A DNA stretch of 64,000 nt, from the NCBI RefSeq assembly GCF_016907735.1, contig NZ_JAFBCP010000001.1, positions 558,001-622,000 on the forward strand, given 5' to 3'. Shown piece after piece: positions 62,168-64,000 of this stretch. This DNA is from Brevibacterium paucivorans. GTDB lineage: Bacteria; Actinomycetota; Actinomycetes; Actinomycetales; Brevibacteriaceae. The notes under the pieces are model-generated. The model saw only the letters and a program-made list of their open reading frames with translations, did no database searches and had not been told where the DNA came from. Position 1 is the first letter of the stretch, and each line of letters starts with the position of its first letter. The position numbers and the translations under genes were made by a program.

Positions 62168-64000
62168 TGCCAGTTCCCCTGCTGGTATTGCTGTTGTTGG
62201 GGTGGCATGGGTTGTTGTTGCATTCCTTGCTGTTGGTAGAAGAAGTTCAACCACTCCGCTGGTTGCAGGCGAACAACAGCTGGGTCCAGGAGGGCGTACC
62301 GTTTCATGTCCTCGGTGCGCATGTCGAGGAATGCACGGATGAAACCGTTGGGCTGTGGAACCGGGAACGTGTACACAGCGCCGTCGGGGTTCTCAAAAGT
62401 CGAGTACAGCGCGTGTGGTCGCACGCTACGTCGTGGTTCATCGGCTGCGGGTGACACGCGGGTGAGAAGGACCCTGGACCCGTCGTCGGGGTGCAGTGGC
62501 AAACGGGTGGGGTTGTGGACAACACACATGCTGACCTGTTCACGCAGATCACTTGCGACTGCTTTGACGTAGAGTTGTCCGTCCAAACCGCCAGCCTGGT
62601 TGAGGTTCATCGCGAACTCGTACTGCAGCTTGACCAGGGGGTTGGAATCCAAACGAGTGGGCTTGGACAAGATGTCCCGTCCCCCGCTGAAAAGCCCGGC
62701 AACCAGGTAGTAGGTGGAACCACCTCGGTCGTCTTCTCCTGGGAGCGATACCCCACCTTGGTCGCGGTACTTAGATTCGTCGATCTGCACAACAGGCGAG
62801 CCGCTGAGCGCGGATTGCGCGTCACCGTCAATGTGTGTGCGGTACACGCGCACGGTGTCAGCACCCGAGGGCCACGCGAAGCTGATGATTTTGCGTCCAA
62901 TGCGCTCCGTAAACTTAGCTTCCGTGACGGGACGGACCCGCTGACCGTGGATTGTGGTGCCCACGCGCACCTTGTCCCCGTCGAATACCACGGGGGTGAA
63001 GTATGCGCGGGTCCACTGTTCTGGCCATGGAACGCTGAACATGGAGGATGTGCCATCGTCGCCCTTGTGGACCGGCATTGCGAGCCGGGCGTCATCGGGG
63101 AGGAACCCTCGGTCATTGAGATACGACGCCGTGAGTTCTGTTTCCTGGTCGAGCCCGGACACCGGCGGTTTTTCAGTTCGGTAGATTTCTACACGACCGT
63201 GAAGCGGGGTCGACCACTTGAGGTCGAACTCGGGGCTTCGGCGGCCCTCGTTTTCATCAGGTTCGTGAAGAACAAATTCCAGGTCGGTCACCGGTTGCAG
63301 TCGAATGGGAATCGACATGGTGAACTCGGTGGGGTCTGACGCGTAACCGTCGTGCGACACCGAAACGAACTGGTAAATGTACGTTTCGCCTGGGATACCT
63401 TGGCCGTCGGTGAACCCTTGCGTGTTGGGTTTTGTTCCTGCCACGCGGTATTCGGGACCGGCAACGCCCGTGGTCTTGACCTTGGCGGGGACACGGTAGA
63501 CGTGGACGCTTGAAATTCCTTCCAGCGAGTCCCACTTCCCCACCACGTACTGTTCGTCCAAGCGAATGTTGGCGTTTTGAATTCCGTGAGTAATACGGCG
63601 GGCGGAGTGAAGCACCGGCTGCACGGTCTGCGCTTCTTCCACGGTTGGGGCTTCGTACCGCCACACCTGGTAATACCGGACGGCGTGACGTGGCCTACCG
63701 GTATCGATGGCCGAAGTGCCTTGAGTCACGACGACTTCTTCGGCCATGTCCGGTGAGTGAGGCTCACCTGCGTCCTGTGCCACCACACGGTACACGCACG
63801 GAGTTTCGCTGGGCTTCCACTCCAGGTGAACACCGTCGTCCTGAGCTTTCGCCTTCATGGTCAACGGCGTGGGTTGCTGGCCAAAGTTAAATGGCGCAAA
63901 CCGGATCCCGTGCAGCTGCTGAGGTTCCTCAGGGGCATCGTTTGGCTGTTCGACGTCCTGGTTTTGCGCACCCTGGGGTTGAGCGTCCTGGGGTTGGCCA
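62164..64000 (-). CDS. Fibronectin III-like repeat protein (5'-partial, runs off the right edge)
   Basis: The frame has no stop between 62164 and the window end, so the N-terminus lies outside. About 611 residues are visible. A Gln/Pro-rich low-complexity segment at the edge (QPQDAQPQGAQNQD) leads to a globular part beginning GIRFAPFNFGQ. Repeated beta-sandwich units follow, with Fn3-type strands (VHLEWKPSETPCVYRV; FDLKWSTPLHGRVEIYRT; FAWPSGADTVRVYRT). A final domain ends in a Gln-rich tail (QQPMPPQQQQYQQGNWQ). No signal peptide can be judged. It is co-translated with the GAP1 gene. A TTG at 63864 is only an internal codon. Confidence 0.8.
   Translation of the reverse strand, partial: GQPQDAQPQGAQNQDVEQPNDAPEEPQQLHGIRFAPFNFGQQPTPLTMKAKAQDDGVHLEWKPSETPCVYRVVAQDAGEPHSPDMAEEVVVTQGTSAIDTGRPRHAVRYYQVWRYEAPTVEEAQTVQPVLHSARRITHGIQNANIRLDEQYVVGKWDSLEGISSVHVYRVPAKVKTTGVAGPEYRVAGTKPNTQGFTDGQGIPGETYIYQFVSVSHDGYASDPTEFTMSIPIRLQPVTDLEFVLHEPDENEGRRSPEFDLKWSTPLHGRVEIYRTEKPPVSGLDQETELTASYLNDRGFLPDDARLAMPVHKGDDGTSSMFSVPWPEQWTRAYFTPVVFDGDKVRVGTTIHGQRVRPVTEAKFTERIGRKIISFAWPSGADTVRVYRTHIDGDAQSALSGSPVVQIDESKYRDQGGVSLPGEDDRGGSTYYLVAGLFSGGRDILSKPTRLDSNPLVKLQYEFAMNLNQAGGLDGQLYVKAVASDLREQVSMCVVHNPTRLPLHPDDGSRVLLTRVSPAADEPRRSVRPHALYSTFENPDGAVYTFPVPQPNGFIRAFLDMRTEDMKRYALLDPAVVRLQPAEWLNFFYQQQGMQQQPMPPQQQQYQQGNWQ

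Noticed and set aside
63645..63864. TTG at 63864 as the start of the Fn3-like gene
   Set aside because: The frame is open through to base 64000 with conserved-looking sequence before the TTG, so the gene is truncated by the window.

Overview
The window comes from an actinobacterium, most likely order Micrococcales. Support comes from the moderately high G+C, the frequent GTG/TTG starts, the actinobacterial marker families (DUF3039, DUF2017, DUF3017, PerM/DUF6350, MT0933-type small protein), the 16S-23S spacer without tRNA genes, and actinobacterial gene orders (perM-purN-purH; clpS-DUF2017-MBL-rph-rdgB). I could not fix the genus by eye; the complete 16S gene at 38077-39602 would settle it. 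No insertion sequence, prophage or CRISPR array was seen, so this is chromosomal DNA with a few accessory operons.

Left part, 1-34 kb: housekeeping genes. These are mfd (3' part outside the window), rhomboid protease, pth, rplY, prs, glmU, tRNA-Gln(TTG), pcrA/uvrD, an acyl-CoA dehydrogenase with a class III CoA-transferase, purN-purH-DUF3017 next to perM, a secreted/anchored protein, a complete dipeptide-type ABC transporter operon ending in an amidase, a lipoprotein/membrane-protein pair, rdgB, rph, an MBL-fold hydrolase, DUF2017, clpS, pncB, a zinc alcohol dehydrogenase, an SF2 helicase with DUF3039, and a flavin reductase.

Middle, 34.4-40 kb: a complete rRNA operon on the minus strand (16S-23S-5S) with a boxA-like leader and one or two promoters. 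It is followed by an SRAP (HMCES/YedK) protein, a MarR regulator, a three-gene branched-chain acyl-CoA (valine-type) module, a nitronate monooxygenase-like protein, and the nrdHIEF class Ib ribonucleotide reductase operon. That operon has two NrdR-box-like sites 31 bp apart upstream. The adjoining 380 bp hold several DnaA-box-like 9-mers.

Right part, 50-64 kb: a MoxR ATPase-DUF58-vWA-vWA-TPR operon on the plus strand, an agmatinase-family ureohydrolase, and a tightly coupled five-gene minus-strand operon running off the right edge. Its genes encode an Fn3-like repeat protein, a GAP1-like protein, a vWA protein, a zinc-ribbon GTPase and a membrane protein with a Gly-Pro-rich tail. This GTPase-associated operon is the best candidate for a poorly described system.

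Two signals cut across the annotation. The motif CCGAGGTSG is far too frequent (35 copies found by eye, both orientations, one inverted pair forming a terminator). Several genes (mfd, purN, pncB, DUF3039, flavin reductase) have a -10-like hexamer 6-7 bases before the start codon, suggesting leaderless transcripts.
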